64,000 nucleotides of DNA, taken from positions 393,741 to 457,740 of the forward strand of contig NZ_JACSNX010000001.1 in assembly GCF_016902445.1 (NCBI RefSeq), read 5' to 3'. How positions within the stretch are numbered: the first letter of the stretch is position 1; every line of letters starts with the position of its first letter. The notes under the pieces are model-generated. The model did not search any database. It saw only the letters and a program-made list of their open reading frames with translations, and was not told the origin of the DNA. The translations under genes and the position numbers were made by a program. Positions 1 through 9,396 of the stretch are shown here, one piece after another. This DNA comes from Oscillibacter valericigenes. Its GTDB lineage: Bacteria > Bacillota > Clostridia > Oscillospirales > Oscillospiraceae.

Positions 1-891
1 GCGCTCATCCTCTTTGGTCAGCAGTTCGTATACCGTGCCGAGGTTGCGCTTTTCAGGAGGCATCTCCAGAGAGACGTAGAGGACCAGCGCCTTGAGCAGG
101 TTCAGCTCTGCGTTGAACCAGAAGGCGTCTTTGGAATCGCCGGAGGTGTTGGAAAGGACGATGTCACTGAAGGTCTGCGCCATCAGTTCGCTACCGCCCA
201 CCTCCCCGAGGCAGTTCCAGGAGTCGCTGTGGTCCATTTCGATCAGATTGAAGACACGGACCGTGTAGCCTTGATCCCGCAGGTACTGGCTCATGGACTC
301 GTAGAGTTCCGATTTTGGATCAGTGACGATAATGGACTCCCCTCGCCTGGCCGCTTGAAGGAGCAGGTTCCGGGAAATGCTTCTCGACTTGCCAGTACCG
401 GAGGCACCGCATATGGCAAGATTGCTGTTGAGTCGGGTCTTCTCCGGCAGTGTGATGACCTTCCCGGAATTCGTCAGGCCCAGGATGTCCTGCTTGGTCT
501 TACTCGGAGTCGTCAGTTCAAAACAGTTCCTGGCCTCCCGTTCACTCATGAAGCCGGCTGTGCCGTAACTGCCAGAGCTGGAGATGGTGAGGTTGCGATC
601 GAGGTCGGTCATGCCGCCACGGTTCCAGCCAAGCCGAAGCCCGAAGACGCAGATGAGGGCAATGCCAATGACGATCGCCGCAATAGCGATCGGGCCTTCC
701 GGGAAGGTGAAGAGTGCGGAGATGATTGCGTCCAGCTCCAGCGACGGTAGGCCGGGCGAGGTGCGATAGTTGCTGCCTGCCGCCTTCCAAGCATTGATAT
801 TGATGATGAATTGGGCAACGATGCCGGCGACAAAGAGCAGCACAGGGATCAGGACGACAATGCTGATGATGCCGCCAACTTTTTTCTTCAC
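1..891 (-). CDS. VirD4/TraG-type conjugative coupling ATPase (N-terminal part, runs off the window)
   Basis: Type IV coupling protein that links the relaxosome to the secretion channel at the inner membrane. The frame is open from a GTG at 891 to base 1, giving 297 residues of the N-terminus. Two membrane segments lie at about residues 8-30 and 64-84, followed by a cytosolic NTPase region with Walker A GASGTGKS at 162-169 and the family-typical sequence IIVTDPKSELYE shortly after. The GTG start overlaps the stop of the upstream gene (GTGA) and is preceded by a GGCGGTG ribosome-binding sequence, so the two are translationally coupled. The Walker B motif and C-terminus lie outside the window. 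Confidence 0.92.
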   Translation of the reverse strand, partial: MKKKVGGIISIVVLIPVLLFVAGIVAQFIININAWKAAGSNYRTSPGLPSLELDAIISALFTFPEGPIAIAAIVIGIALICVFGLRLGWNRGGMTDLDRNLTISSSGSYGTAGFMSEREARNCFELTTPSKTKQDILGLTNSGKVITLPEKTRLNSNLAICGASGTGKSRSISRNLLLQAARRGESIIVTDPKSELYESMSQYLRDQGYTVRVFNLIEMDHSDSWNCLGEVGGSELMAQTFSDIVLSNTSGDSKDAFWFNAELNLLKALVLYVSLEMPPEKRNLGTVYELLTKEDER

Positions 892-1991
892 GAGGTATCA
901 CCGCCTTTCATAATTCGTACCTCGGTGGGTGTTTTCACAAGGGATTGGATGGTGTTGAGCTGATAATCGTAGCAGAGCACGATCGTCGGCTCCTCGAATC
1001 CGGGCATGAATGCGCTCAGATCGGAGAATGTGAGTAGATCGCATGTGTAGCCGAGAATGACGGGCCTTCTGCCGTCCGGGGTCATTGCGTCGTAGAATCG
1101 GCTTTCCTTGGGCGGGACAAAGTCCGACAAGGCCACTCGGTTGATTTCCAACTGCTTCTGCTGGTCTACGATGATGGAGAATAGTGCATCGCCCCGCCGG
1201 TCATTGGTGACGAAGAAGATGCTGTTGCAATGAGGGGAGAGGGTAAAGTAGCGGCTGTGGACATGCTTCCCCTGCCGCATGAGCTTTTGGGCTACGGGCA
1301 TTCTGGAGCCAATGATGACCTCGTTGAAGGTGGTGACTGGCATGCCCCGAATATTCAGGACCTGCTCCACCATCGCGCTCACGTTCTCCTCAGTGCCGGC
1401 GAGCCAGAACATCCGGGTATGACCTGTGTAGTACAGCAGGTAGCCGTAATGCTGGTGTATGAGCACCCCCAAGAGCCGCGAGGCCTTCGCATCCACCAGA
1501 TCGCTCTTTTCGCGGAGTGCCTGGCGGAAATCATGTAAAAAGTAGTAGTAGAATTGCGCTGGGTCATAGGGCACGGAGGCGGCTTGCGGCTTTGCCAGTA
1601 GGCTGGGCTTTTCCTGGGGCAGGAACTTTGCGCCGGCGTGATAGGCCATCAACAGAGCTGTGGCTTGTGCATGACGACGCATGATCCGATCTGTGGCGTT
1701 CCGATTGCCTACATTCAAGTCCTGACGGGCCATGATGTGGACCTGCGCTTTGGGATCACGCTGCCCGATATACTCAAGCCCCGCCGGCGTCAAACGCAGA
1801 GACCTTATCACCCGCTGCCGATACACATCCCGATGCACTGAAAGATAACCACTCTTGATCGCCCTGTACTTCACATGCCGATTCCATTCCCAATGGCCAT
1901 CGATCCGATCCGCCAGCTGAGCAGGAAAATCCACACAGTAGCCGACAAACCAGAGAAGCTCCAGCATACGGTCATCTGACTGGAACAGCAA
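888..1991 (-). CDS. Conserved ICE protein of unknown function with winged-helix-like N-terminus
   Basis: A 367-residue protein that I do not recognise. The first 65 residues read like a winged helix (ELLWFVGYCVDFPAQLADRI, then a recognition-like segment and LRLTPAGLEYI, a typical wing). The remainder is mixed alpha/beta without visible catalytic motifs. The start is a TTG at 1991, supported by AAGGTGG seven bases upstream. It is coupled to the VirD4 gene by a GTGA overlap, so it probably acts in conjugation or its control; a replication-relaxation or relaxosome accessory role is possible but is inference only. Confidence 0.7.
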   Translation of the reverse strand: MLFQSDDRMLELLWFVGYCVDFPAQLADRIDGHWEWNRHVKYRAIKSGYLSVHRDVYRQRVIRSLRLTPAGLEYIGQRDPKAQVHIMARQDLNVGNRNATDRIMRRHAQATALLMAYHAGAKFLPQEKPSLLAKPQAASVPYDPAQFYYYFLHDFRQALREKSDLVDAKASRLLGVLIHQHYGYLLYYTGHTRMFWLAGTEENVSAMVEQVLNIRGMPVTTFNEVIIGSRMPVAQKLMRQGKHVHSRYFTLSPHCNSIFFVTNDRRGDALFSIIVDQQKQLEINRVALSDFVPPKESRFYDAMTPDGRRPVILGYTCDLLTFSDLSAFMPGFEEPTIVLCYDYQLNTIQSLVKTPTEVRIMKGGDTS

Positions 1992-2237
1992 AGATAACCA
2001 CCTTCTCGCTTGAAAAAGATATAAAAACAGCAGGCCTTCAAAGCCTGCGGAATAGACTGCCGAAAGAAAGCCACATCTCGATCTGCTCGCGGCCCTTTCT
2101 GAACATAATCAAAAACACCCCGGTAAATCAGAGCCCTAATTTCATACCGAAAAATGAGGGCCCAGGTACAGGGTTTCTGTACGGCTGATTTTCATACCAG
2201 TTTCTGAACCGATTTTTTTGTAGGTTCCGGTATCTGT

Positions 2238-2873
2238 TTAGAGGTACTTCTCGACCCATTTCAGCAGGGATTCCGGGAGCATCAGATAAAAATCCGTAGC
2301 GTCCCGATCACCCATTTTGGTCGTCTGAAGCACTGAGCAGAGAAGGCCGCTGTCATTGGTCAGGAACACCGACTCGATCACATCCAGAAACCGCTTGGTC
2401 TCAATGTTGTCGTAATCGCGAACACGGCGGGTGCCAAGAGCCGCATCGTACTGGTGGACTATGCAGATCACGCACCGTTCAAATCGCTCAATGGGGTCTG
2501 CGGCCTGGAACTTCAAAAGGCAGGCACGAAGCGGCCGGGTGAGGTAAAGCGTATTGTCTCGTGCATTCCGCTTTGGGAGGATAGCGGGGACCGTGATTTT
2601 GATCCAGTTCGGGTCTTCACTGACTCGGATGCCCATTGCATCCCCGGCGGTTTCATAGAGTTCTCTGGCTTTCTCCCATTCCGTCCGTGCCGCAAGGCCA
2701 CGGAGCCCGACGGTAGCCTGCTCCGCTGTCCGGACAAGGCTATACATCTCATTTTTGGGGTTATAGCCAGGGGTATCTTCCAGCTTATGAGCCAGCCGGA
2801 AGAGTTCTTGGCTCATTTGGTCGTAGTCGGAGGCCAATGTCATCATCGCCTCCATGTAAGTCTCGTTTATCAT
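2238..2873 (-). CDS. Hypothetical ICE protein, about 211 residues
   Basis: Unrecognised protein. The N-terminal 100 residues are strongly helical (repeated Met/Leu/Glu positions, DYDQMSQELFRLAHKLED), followed by a more beta-like part with many charged residues; there is no signal peptide or membrane segment. A GTG at 2885 would overlap the upstream stop, but the ATG at 2873 is preceded at four bases by GAGGTG, so I choose it. The gene follows 2882-3412 closely and the pair probably forms one transcript. A domain of unknown function of the DUF6100 kind is a possibility that I cannot confirm. Confidence 0.65.
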   Translation of the reverse strand: MINETYMEAMMTLASDYDQMSQELFRLAHKLEDTPGYNPKNEMYSLVRTAEQATVGLRGLAARTEWEKARELYETAGDAMGIRVSEDPNWIKITVPAILPKRNARDNTLYLTRPLRACLLKFQAADPIERFERCVICIVHQYDAALGTRRVRDYDNIETKRFLDVIESVFLTNDSGLLCSVLQTTKMGDRDATDFYLMLPESLLKWVEKYL

Positions 2874-2881
2874 GTCACACC

Positions 2882-3412
2882 TCACAGTTCATAGGAGCCT
2901 GTCACGCCGTCTTTCCCCACGACGATGACGAAATCATTGCGGAACCTGCGCTCTATGCCCGCAGCGGCATCGAATGATCGGACAACCAGAAGCCGGCGCA
3001 CATTACTTGGCAATTCAAAGCAGGTGTCATTGATCAAGGCCAGTGCCTTGTCATTGACGGGGATAATATCGCAGTCAAATTCACCCGTGGATACCGTCAG
3101 GATCGCCGGCATCTCGCCGGCGCAGAAGTCTTGGATGCTGTCCTTGATGCTGATCAGGGCCCAAAAACTGGCGACGCTGTCATCCCAGTTGACTTTATTG
3201 ACAGAGAGACGATTGGAGGCCAGGTGCTCGGCATCAGGCAAAATGTAGAGCATTCCCTCCTGATGGAGCCTGCTCATAATCTTGCTGTACTGTTTGTCCC
3301 CAAGATGGGAGAACAACTCACGCATCTGGCAGGCTTCAACGACCCCGAAAATCGAGATCAGCTTCACCATAATGGTGAGTTCGGAGCCCCGGTACCGACT
3401 TGCAAAGGACAT
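2882..3412 (-). CDS. Hypothetical ICE protein with winged-helix-like N-terminus
   Basis: A 176-residue protein with no recognised family. Residues 15-70 (VKLISIFGVVEACQMRELF, then KIMSRLHQEGMLYIL) resemble a winged-helix domain that would bind DNA. The C-terminal half (residues 95-176) is alpha/beta with FDCDIIPVNDKALALIND. The ATG at 3412 has GAGGAG about ten bases upstream. It resembles in plan the wHTH-bearing protein at 888-1991, which suggests that DNA-binding accessory proteins flank the coupling-protein gene. Confidence 0.62.
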   Translation of the reverse strand: MSFASRYRGSELTIMVKLISIFGVVEACQMRELFSHLGDKQYSKIMSRLHQEGMLYILPDAEHLASNRLSVNKVNWDDSVASFWALISIKDSIQDFCAGEMPAILTVSTGEFDCDIIPVNDKALALINDTCFELPSNVRRLLVVRSFDAAAGIERRFRNDFVIVVGKDGVTGSYEL

Positions 3413-3542
3413 GAATGATCACTCCTCATGTAGAAGATTGGCGACATTCAACGCTGGCAGGGAAACCGTCAACGTTGAACGTCGCCGATGTGTAAATTGT
3501 GGCGGATGGAGCGTTGCCGCTCGTTGACGAAAAGCGTAAAAA

Positions 3543-6464
3543 TCAAGACCGCTCTTTGAGGATTTGACTCAGTTCATAGCGGTCTGTAGTGATGAGCTGC
3601 TTCTCCAATTTGGAGGCTTTGAACTCAACCGTGATGTGATTGTTATTGGTGGAGATCAGTCCATTTCCTCGCTCAAAGCGGGTGATATTGGAAATCTCCG
3701 CGTCTGTCAGTTTAAGGGCATCCTGGACACGCATAGCTTCATCATCTTCCAGGTTCAAGATGATCTTCGTCTTGGCGTTATTGATGATGCCCTTCCCGTA
3801 TTTCCCACCTTCCAGCGCAAAGAAGTCTGTCAGGTCCTGGGTCGCAGCAATCGCCGCGCCGCCATATCCGCGGATGATCTTGAAGATCTCCAGGCAGAAC
3901 TCAGCGGCCATCGTGTTGCTACTGGCGCCGATCAGCTGCCAGATCTCATCTATGAAGATGGCCTTTTCCTTCGTTCGATCCTCCTTCGCCTTGTCCCAGA
4001 CGTAGTCGAGTGCGACAAACATACCGACGACAAGCAGGTCGCCAGTGAGCTCAGAGATATCGAGGACCGTGTAGGGATTCGACAGGTCCACGTTGGTAGG
4101 TTGGTTGAAGGTCTTCGCGGAGCCATGCACCAGGCGGTTCAGGATGTTGCCGAGGCGTTTTGTCTCAGGAGATTGGATCAGCAGATTATAGACATCCTCA
4201 AGCAGAGGCATCTCCCGGTACTGGGAGGGATCATCAGGGTCGATCAGGGACTCATTGTCATGCGTGATCCCCTTGAGCGCATATGTTCGGATCAGCGTTT
4301 CGTCCAACAGCTGCTTCTCCTCATGGCTCATGTCTGGGATCAGAAGCGAAAAAAAGATATGGAGTTGTTGAATTTTCTTGGCCAGAATGGAGTTTTCATT
4401 GACGACTCCGTCAATGATTGCGTTGGCTGTCTGATCAACACGCCGGATCTCCATGATGTTGATGCACTGCCTGGATGCCGGACTGATCGAGATGAACTCG
4501 CCTCCGACATTCTTGCAGGCTCTGAGGAACTCATGGCCCTTCAGAGGAGCGATGATGAATACTTGGGTGCCTCTACGCCTCATCCTTAACGCCATCAGTT
4601 GCAAGGTAAAGGTCTTGCCTGCTCCGGAGGTTCCGATGATGGCCATATTCGCATTTTTATAGACCCGCGAATCGAAGATATCGACGATAACCAAGCTGTT
4701 GTTGAACTTGTTGACACCGAGCAAGATCCCGTTCTCATCCGACATCTCATAGCTCGTGAAGGGGTAGCAGCTTGCTGCGGCAGAAGTAAGCATATTCCGC
4801 TTGCCGCGCTCGAACAGTTTCTTATCCAGTTTGCAAAAGGGCATGACTGCGGTCATCGCCTGCTCCTGACGGAATCGGCATACCCGGAGATCCATGTCCT
4901 GGGAGACCATCAGGCGCTTGACCTCAGCGACCCGCCACTCCAGGTTTTCCAAAGTGTCCGCCGTCACCGTGATGAGAATAACGGCGTAATAGAAATCTTC
5001 GTAATTCGCCAGGCCCTGTTTCAAGTAGTACCCGGATCGGATAGCATCCTCGATGTCATCGTAGTCGGTGTTGGTATCGGAGGTGTCCTTGATCCGGCTG
5101 CGGTTGATGCGGATCTGCTGGCCGAGTTTTGTCTGTATGCGCTCTTTCGGCTCCCTCTGGAAGTAGATGTCAACGTCGATCCCCTCACCGGCGTTGACAA
5201 AGATGGATGTCCAGCCGGCAACAACGCGGGGATTATAGCCGTCGGAGGGGATCATGAGGTAGGAGTGGTACAGTCCATCCATGACGGTATAGCTGCCGTG
5301 CTGGAGATCAATGCACTCCGGGGCGATGATCCTCGGAATGGTAAGATCGGCGCCAAGGCCGTGAGTCAGGTTATAGGCCTCCAACTGCTCGATCCGCTTC
5401 TCCAGCGTGGTGTTCTCGCTGGTCTCACGATTGAAAATGGTGTAGAGGACCTCAAGCAGGAAAGCATTCTCGTCATCGTGGGTCACCACGATATTGTCGC
5501 AGTGCAGGAAGTACTGCTTGGCTGTCCTGGCGGCAGTCTCAAGCGTTGACACGATCTCAGAATACTCGGTTTTGCGGTTGTTGAACGTGGGCTCATATTC
5601 GAAGATAATGAGGAACCGGCGGGTAATGGCCTCCCGTGAGCCTATGGTCTTGATCAGGTTATAGTAGTCAAGCTGGAGTTCCCTGCACTTCGGGTCCTGT
5701 TCTCGTTCCATGTCTCGCTCGATGGCGTTCAGATGCTTACTGATATCCGCCTTCTTCGTGAGAACTTTGATTTGGATCTTGACCGGACTGATTTTCAGCC
5801 AGCTGGCAAATGAAGCGATGATATTTTTCTGTTCACGGACACTCCGAAGCAGGAAGTTGATGGGCTCAACCTCCAGGATTTTGATGTATCTGCCATCTTT
5901 CATATGAACGATGCCGTTTTGGATGTCCAGGACCGGGATCATGTCCTCGGTGGTATTCTCACGCCGGCTCCGCCGTTTTGGCTGCACTGTGCGGTTTCTC
6001 GTCGCCGCTTTGGGCGGAGCATGGCGGCGAGGCCTCCTTGCCTTAGTACGCATGGGATGCTGTTTGAGTGTGATGCCCAACTGCTCAGGAGGGCGATGCT
6101 CAGGCGGTGATCTTCGGAGTACGGCAGATGGCTTTTCCGGCTCCTGCTTCGCGGGAGTATCGGAGCGATAGAGGACTCTCCGATTGCACAGCCACTTGAA
6201 CCAGTTGATGACGAACTCGCTCAGGGAATCACCCTCAATGCCTACGACGCCGAACACACCAAGCGGCAAAGTGATGAGGCATAAGATTATCACCCGGGCG
6301 GTCAAAGAGATGCCGAGGTTAATGATGGGAAGGCCGGTAAGTAAAACGAGTGCGCAAGCTTCAATCGCATTGCGCACCCGAATCATGCCTCCGAATAGCC
6401 GGCCACTTGTGAGGAAGTTGCCTGGGATATAATAGATATCCCTTTCTTCTTTTCCATTACTCAT
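3543..6464 (-). CDS. VirB4-family conjugation ATPase with PrgI-like N-terminal domain
   Basis: Traffic ATPase that powers assembly of, and transport through, the conjugative type IV secretion channel. It has 973 residues. Residues 1-100 carry two hydrophobic segments (about 33-75) and resemble a PrgI/VirB3-like membrane protein; residues 100-175 are a Pro/Arg-rich linker; the VirB4 NTPase follows with Walker A GTSGAGKT at 611-618 and Walker B AIFIDE at 835-840. Single-domain VirB4 proteins are usually about 600-850 residues, so the extra length is the membrane module. The ATG at 6464 overlaps the end of the upstream zinc-ribbon gene by eight bases. The family corresponds to what is annotated as VirB4-like, CD1110 type, in clostridial elements. 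Confidence 0.92.
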   Translation of the reverse strand: MSNGKEERDIYYIPGNFLTSGRLFGGMIRVRNAIEACALVLLTGLPIINLGISLTARVIILCLITLPLGVFGVVGIEGDSLSEFVINWFKWLCNRRVLYRSDTPAKQEPEKPSAVLRRSPPEHRPPEQLGITLKQHPMRTKARRPRRHAPPKAATRNRTVQPKRRSRRENTTEDMIPVLDIQNGIVHMKDGRYIKILEVEPINFLLRSVREQKNIIASFASWLKISPVKIQIKVLTKKADISKHLNAIERDMEREQDPKCRELQLDYYNLIKTIGSREAITRRFLIIFEYEPTFNNRKTEYSEIVSTLETAARTAKQYFLHCDNIVVTHDDENAFLLEVLYTIFNRETSENTTLEKRIEQLEAYNLTHGLGADLTIPRIIAPECIDLQHGSYTVMDGLYHSYLMIPSDGYNPRVVAGWTSIFVNAGEGIDVDIYFQREPKERIQTKLGQQIRINRSRIKDTSDTNTDYDDIEDAIRSGYYLKQGLANYEDFYYAVILITVTADTLENLEWRVAEVKRLMVSQDMDLRVCRFRQEQAMTAVMPFCKLDKKLFERGKRNMLTSAAASCYPFTSYEMSDENGILLGVNKFNNSLVIVDIFDSRVYKNANMAIIGTSGAGKTFTLQLMALRMRRRGTQVFIIAPLKGHEFLRACKNVGGEFISISPASRQCINIMEIRRVDQTANAIIDGVVNENSILAKKIQQLHIFFSLLIPDMSHEEKQLLDETLIRTYALKGITHDNESLIDPDDPSQYREMPLLEDVYNLLIQSPETKRLGNILNRLVHGSAKTFNQPTNVDLSNPYTVLDISELTGDLLVVGMFVALDYVWDKAKEDRTKEKAIFIDEIWQLIGASSNTMAAEFCLEIFKIIRGYGGAAIAATQDLTDFFALEGGKYGKGIINNAKTKIILNLEDDEAMRVQDALKLTDAEISNITRFERGNGLISTNNNHITVEFKASKLEKQLITTDRYELSQILKERS

Positions 6465-6801
6465 TTACTACATAACCTCGAATCTGGCCGGGACTGGCGT
6501 CAAAAAAGCGGCGGTTCCACACTTTTGCGGCCGCATCCAGTGAAGCGTAGATACCAGTTGCCGGCATGATGCAAAGACCATTGCGGCACCGGATGGAATA
6601 GCCGGCACGGGAGTGGATAGCAAACGGCTGACGGCCGCAGAAGGGACATGATGCCAATCCGGCGATTTTTGCCCTCTGCCTGCGGATCTCTGTCAGGCGC
6701 CTGTTTCGGGTATCTTCGTCCCAGCCGCAGGAACTGCAGCCATTGCGGTTTCCGCAATTGACCATCTTGTTGTTTTTGCATCCATACTCATTGCGTTCCA
6801 T
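6457..6801 (-). CDS. Small zinc-ribbon (Lar-like) ICE protein
   Basis: A 114-residue protein rich in cysteine. Two metal-site candidates are visible: CGNRNGCSSCGW near residue 16 and CPFCGRQPF near residue 51 with a later CRNGLC. The CPFCG...R pattern followed by a W near the end resembles the Lar restriction-alleviation fold common on mobile elements. The longer reading to 6867 was rejected because the ATG at 6801 has GGAGG at a six-base spacing and lies just after the upstream stop at 6815. Overlap with the VirB4 start suggests coupled translation. Function is not established. Confidence 0.72.
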   Translation of the reverse strand: MERNEYGCKNNKMVNCGNRNGCSSCGWDEDTRNRRLTEIRRQRAKIAGLASCPFCGRQPFAIHSRAGYSIRCRNGLCIMPATGIYASLDAAAKVWNRRFFDASPGQIRGYVVNE

Positions 6802-6814
6802 AAATACCTCCATT

Positions 6815-8161
6815 TCAGCCGATGATCCAAAACGGGCCGCCAGCACTGGCATAACCTGCCTCATCAAGGATAATGGACAGGTCCCACTCCTTGTTGGATC
6901 TCTGATAACTTGCAGGGTCTGCGACCAGGATCTTGCCTTCCGAAGTCACACCCCGGAGGACGATGAAATGACCGGAGGACGTAAAATGTCCCTTGGCCAT
7001 GAGCGCCACAACCAATTTCCCGTCCGCAAGGGCATCAACTATCCTCTGGGGCTCAGAGGGGGTACAGCCTTCGCAGGCGAGGCCCCAGGCCTTTGCAGCA
7101 CCAGGGATCAGGGAGTGGTAAGAGCCAGACTTGCTGCACCAGTAGCCGTTTTCATAGGCCCACTGCGCCATGTGAGGCGGGTCAACAGTGTCGGACGTCA
7201 GGCTGGAGACTACGATCGACATAGCGGTGGGACCGCACGCATAGCCGCCGATGTTGTCGGTGCCATAGGGCTCGTCCTTCCATCGCTCATCTAACTGGTT
7301 ATAGTAAACAACCTGGGTCTCGCCGTCTGTGAATACCACGCCGTCGTATGAAAGACCCATTGCGGAGAACTCAGTATCTGATAGTACCTGATAAGAGCCA
7401 TCAGAGAGGAACACCGAGAGGTTTTCCGCATAGTTGTCCGCAAGGTCCTTCTGATCTTCACTCAACGCAAAGACATGGTCTGCGAAATACCACTCCCCGT
7501 TGTAGGTGACTGTATAGACTCGGACAGTGATTGTTGTCTCCTCAGCCTCTTCAGAACTGGAATCAGAGCTGGAGTCAGCTTCGACTGTTCTGGTCTCGTC
7601 CTTGTAGGTGAAGGAGTAGAGCTGATCGACATGCTGACGCAAAACAGCTTCCAGGTCAGACTGGGAAATGGACTCCACGTCCGTGTCTTTGCTTGCGCAG
7701 TACATTGATATGAACTGGTTGGCATTGAACAGGACATCTGCCCCATAGGGGTTATTCACCTCTTTTTCGTCACAGCCAGACGCGGCAAAATCGGCATCGA
7801 TCCTGGCAAGGACATCAGTCAAGCCTTCCGATAAAATCGTGCTGATGCCCGTGTTCAGGCTTACCATGTTGGCAGAGAGGACCGTGTCATCCACGATTGC
7901 ATTTGGCTCATCGGTTCCAATTCCAAATAAGGAGCCGAAAATGACCACAGGGAGCATCAGTACGATCAGGACTGGCAGAAGGAGCAGGATCGCGATGCCG
8001 GCGATCCACTTCTTTGACTCCTTTGCAGCAGCGAGGGCTGCCCCGTGCGCTCCGCCGGTAGCAGCCCCCTTTGCAATATTTGCGATGGCTTTTCCCGTCT
8101 TTGCCGCTCCCCGTGCGGAGGCGGCAGACGACTCACCGCTTGTTCTCTGTTCTTCAGGCAT
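6815..8161 (-). CDS. Membrane-anchored C39-like cysteine peptidase of the conjugation system
   Basis: Likely extracytoplasmic cell-wall or protein-processing enzyme that helps the channel cross the envelope. Its 448 residues comprise an Ala/Gly-rich N-terminus, a membrane segment at about 52-80, a Ser/Glu-rich spacer at 195-210 and a papain-fold domain at about 285-448. That domain holds the expected catalytic set: Cys309 in GGYACGPTAMS, His398 in GHFIVLRG and Asp415 in VADP. The start shares one base with the upstream stop (TGATG). Related elements often carry an NlpC/P60 or CHAP hydrolase at this place; here the fold looks like C39_2. The substrate is unknown. Confidence 0.82.
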   Translation of the reverse strand: MPEEQRTSGESSAASARGAAKTGKAIANIAKGAATGGAHGAALAAAKESKKWIAGIAILLLLPVLIVLMLPVVIFGSLFGIGTDEPNAIVDDTVLSANMVSLNTGISTILSEGLTDVLARIDADFAASGCDEKEVNNPYGADVLFNANQFISMYCASKDTDVESISQSDLEAVLRQHVDQLYSFTYKDETRTVEADSSSDSSSEEAEETTITVRVYTVTYNGEWYFADHVFALSEDQKDLADNYAENLSVFLSDGSYQVLSDTEFSAMGLSYDGVVFTDGETQVVYYNQLDERWKDEPYGTDNIGGYACGPTAMSIVVSSLTSDTVDPPHMAQWAYENGYWCSKSGSYHSLIPGAAKAWGLACEGCTPSEPQRIVDALADGKLVVALMAKGHFTSSGHFIVLRGVTSEGKILVADPASYQRSNKEWDLSIILDEAGYASAGGPFWIIG

Positions 8162-9369
8162 CAGACACGATCCTTTCTCTTCGGGATTTGGGGCATCTGC
8201 TCCACGATTTTCTCATTGTATTTGATTTTCCCGGAGGCATCCTCATAGGGCGTTTTCTGAACAGTCGGCTGGGCGTACTGCTTGTACCAGCTCTCTCCAT
8301 CAACTGTCTTGACGACCTCGTAAGGGCCGCTGGGGACCATGTACTGCGAGGCGTTATACATGGCAAATTGACGTTCCTCGCCTCCGCCAGCCGGAGTCTC
8401 ATAGCCCGTTATGCGGCCGCCGCCAATCTCAACGTCACGAAATGTCGGGGGCTGAGAGGGGATCGGAGCACCTTCTGCTGCAGGGGCTGGTGCCGCTCCA
8501 GGAACGGCCTCAGTGGTTTTTTCAACTGCCTCATGTCCCACTTTCGGGCTGGATGGGATCGTGTTGGGACTTTGGCCCGGAATGGAAGCCCCGCCGGCGG
8601 ACCCTCCATCCTGTGTGATGGTGACTTCGCCGTCTTCTCCGATACTGGGGTCGAGTTCTTCTCCAATGACCGTCGCTGCGGCAACTTCTCCTACGGGCGC
8701 TGTGGGTACCGCTCCACTACCATCAGTTGCCACCGAGCCGTATCCAAGGTAGTTGGTGAGTGCCTGGGCGGCCTGCTCACCTTTGATGGAGCCGACTGAC
8801 GCGATATTGCCGGTGGCAACGGCGCCAACGACCTCATTGGCAAACTTCCCTCCGGACGCCATGCTGGAGCCAAACATCGCTCCACCGATGACACTTCCAA
8901 GTCCGGAGCCAGTTCCTGTTGCACTCCCAGCTGCGGCATTGCCGGCGGCACGCTTGGCGACTCCGACAAGTCCGCCGCCAGACCCTACGAAAGCCTGACC
9001 TGCAGCCTGCCTCGTTGTACTATTAGAACTTGCATGAGAACGGTTAAAGATGTTCCCGGCAGCTCCACTAAGCCCGCTTGCGGCGGCGCCGATCGCTCTG
9101 CCTGCAATCAGCAGTTCTGTCAGCATGCTTCCGCCAGTGCGCCCGACATTGACTCCGAGCCCGGCGAGGAAGCTGTCGATCTTCTGACTGATTTTCAAAA
9201 AGGCCACCGCGCAGAGGAACCAGAGAAAGATGTTCCCGGCGACAGCCTCGTTGCTGGACGCGGCGATGGCGTTCTCCACTTCCGACTCTTCAATGGCAAA
9301 TGCCGGCGTGCAGAGTACGAGAGATAGAGCCATAACCGCGCCGCTGACTTTAAGGATGTTTCTTTTCAT
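8161..9369 (-). CDS. Secreted/membrane conjugation protein with long Gly/Ala/Ser-rich region
   Basis: A 402-residue protein with a signal peptide (KRNILKVSGAVMALSLVL, cleavage likely after CTPAFA) and a second hydrophobic segment at about 43-62. Residues 80-230 are Gly/Ala/Ser-rich with low complexity, and residues 240-340 are rich in Pro, Glu and Gly. The C-terminus is charged. No enzymatic motif is seen. Its place between VirB6 and the peptidase, and this composition, suit a channel component like the C-terminal part of TrbL-type proteins. The stop overlaps the next start by one base, so stoichiometric expression with the peptidase is likely. Confidence 0.72.
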   Translation of the reverse strand: MKRNILKVSGAVMALSLVLCTPAFAIEESEVENAIAASSNEAVAGNIFLWFLCAVAFLKISQKIDSFLAGLGVNVGRTGGSMLTELLIAGRAIGAAASGLSGAAGNIFNRSHASSNSTTRQAAGQAFVGSGGGLVGVAKRAAGNAAAGSATGTGSGLGSVIGGAMFGSSMASGGKFANEVVGAVATGNIASVGSIKGEQAAQALTNYLGYGSVATDGSGAVPTAPVGEVAAATVIGEELDPSIGEDGEVTITQDGGSAGGASIPGQSPNTIPSSPKVGHEAVEKTTEAVPGAAPAPAAEGAPIPSQPPTFRDVEIGGGRITGYETPAGGGEERQFAMYNASQYMVPSGPYEVVKTVDGESWYKQYAQPTVQKTPYEDASGKIKYNEKIVEQMPQIPKRKDRV

Positions 9370-9396
9370 TCAAGCCTCCAATCTGATTTGGCCGGC

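Noticed and set aside
229..901. Several overlapping frames on both strands within the first 900 bases
   Set aside because: They are shadows of the VirD4 frame, which stays open to the window edge and carries Walker A and membrane segments.
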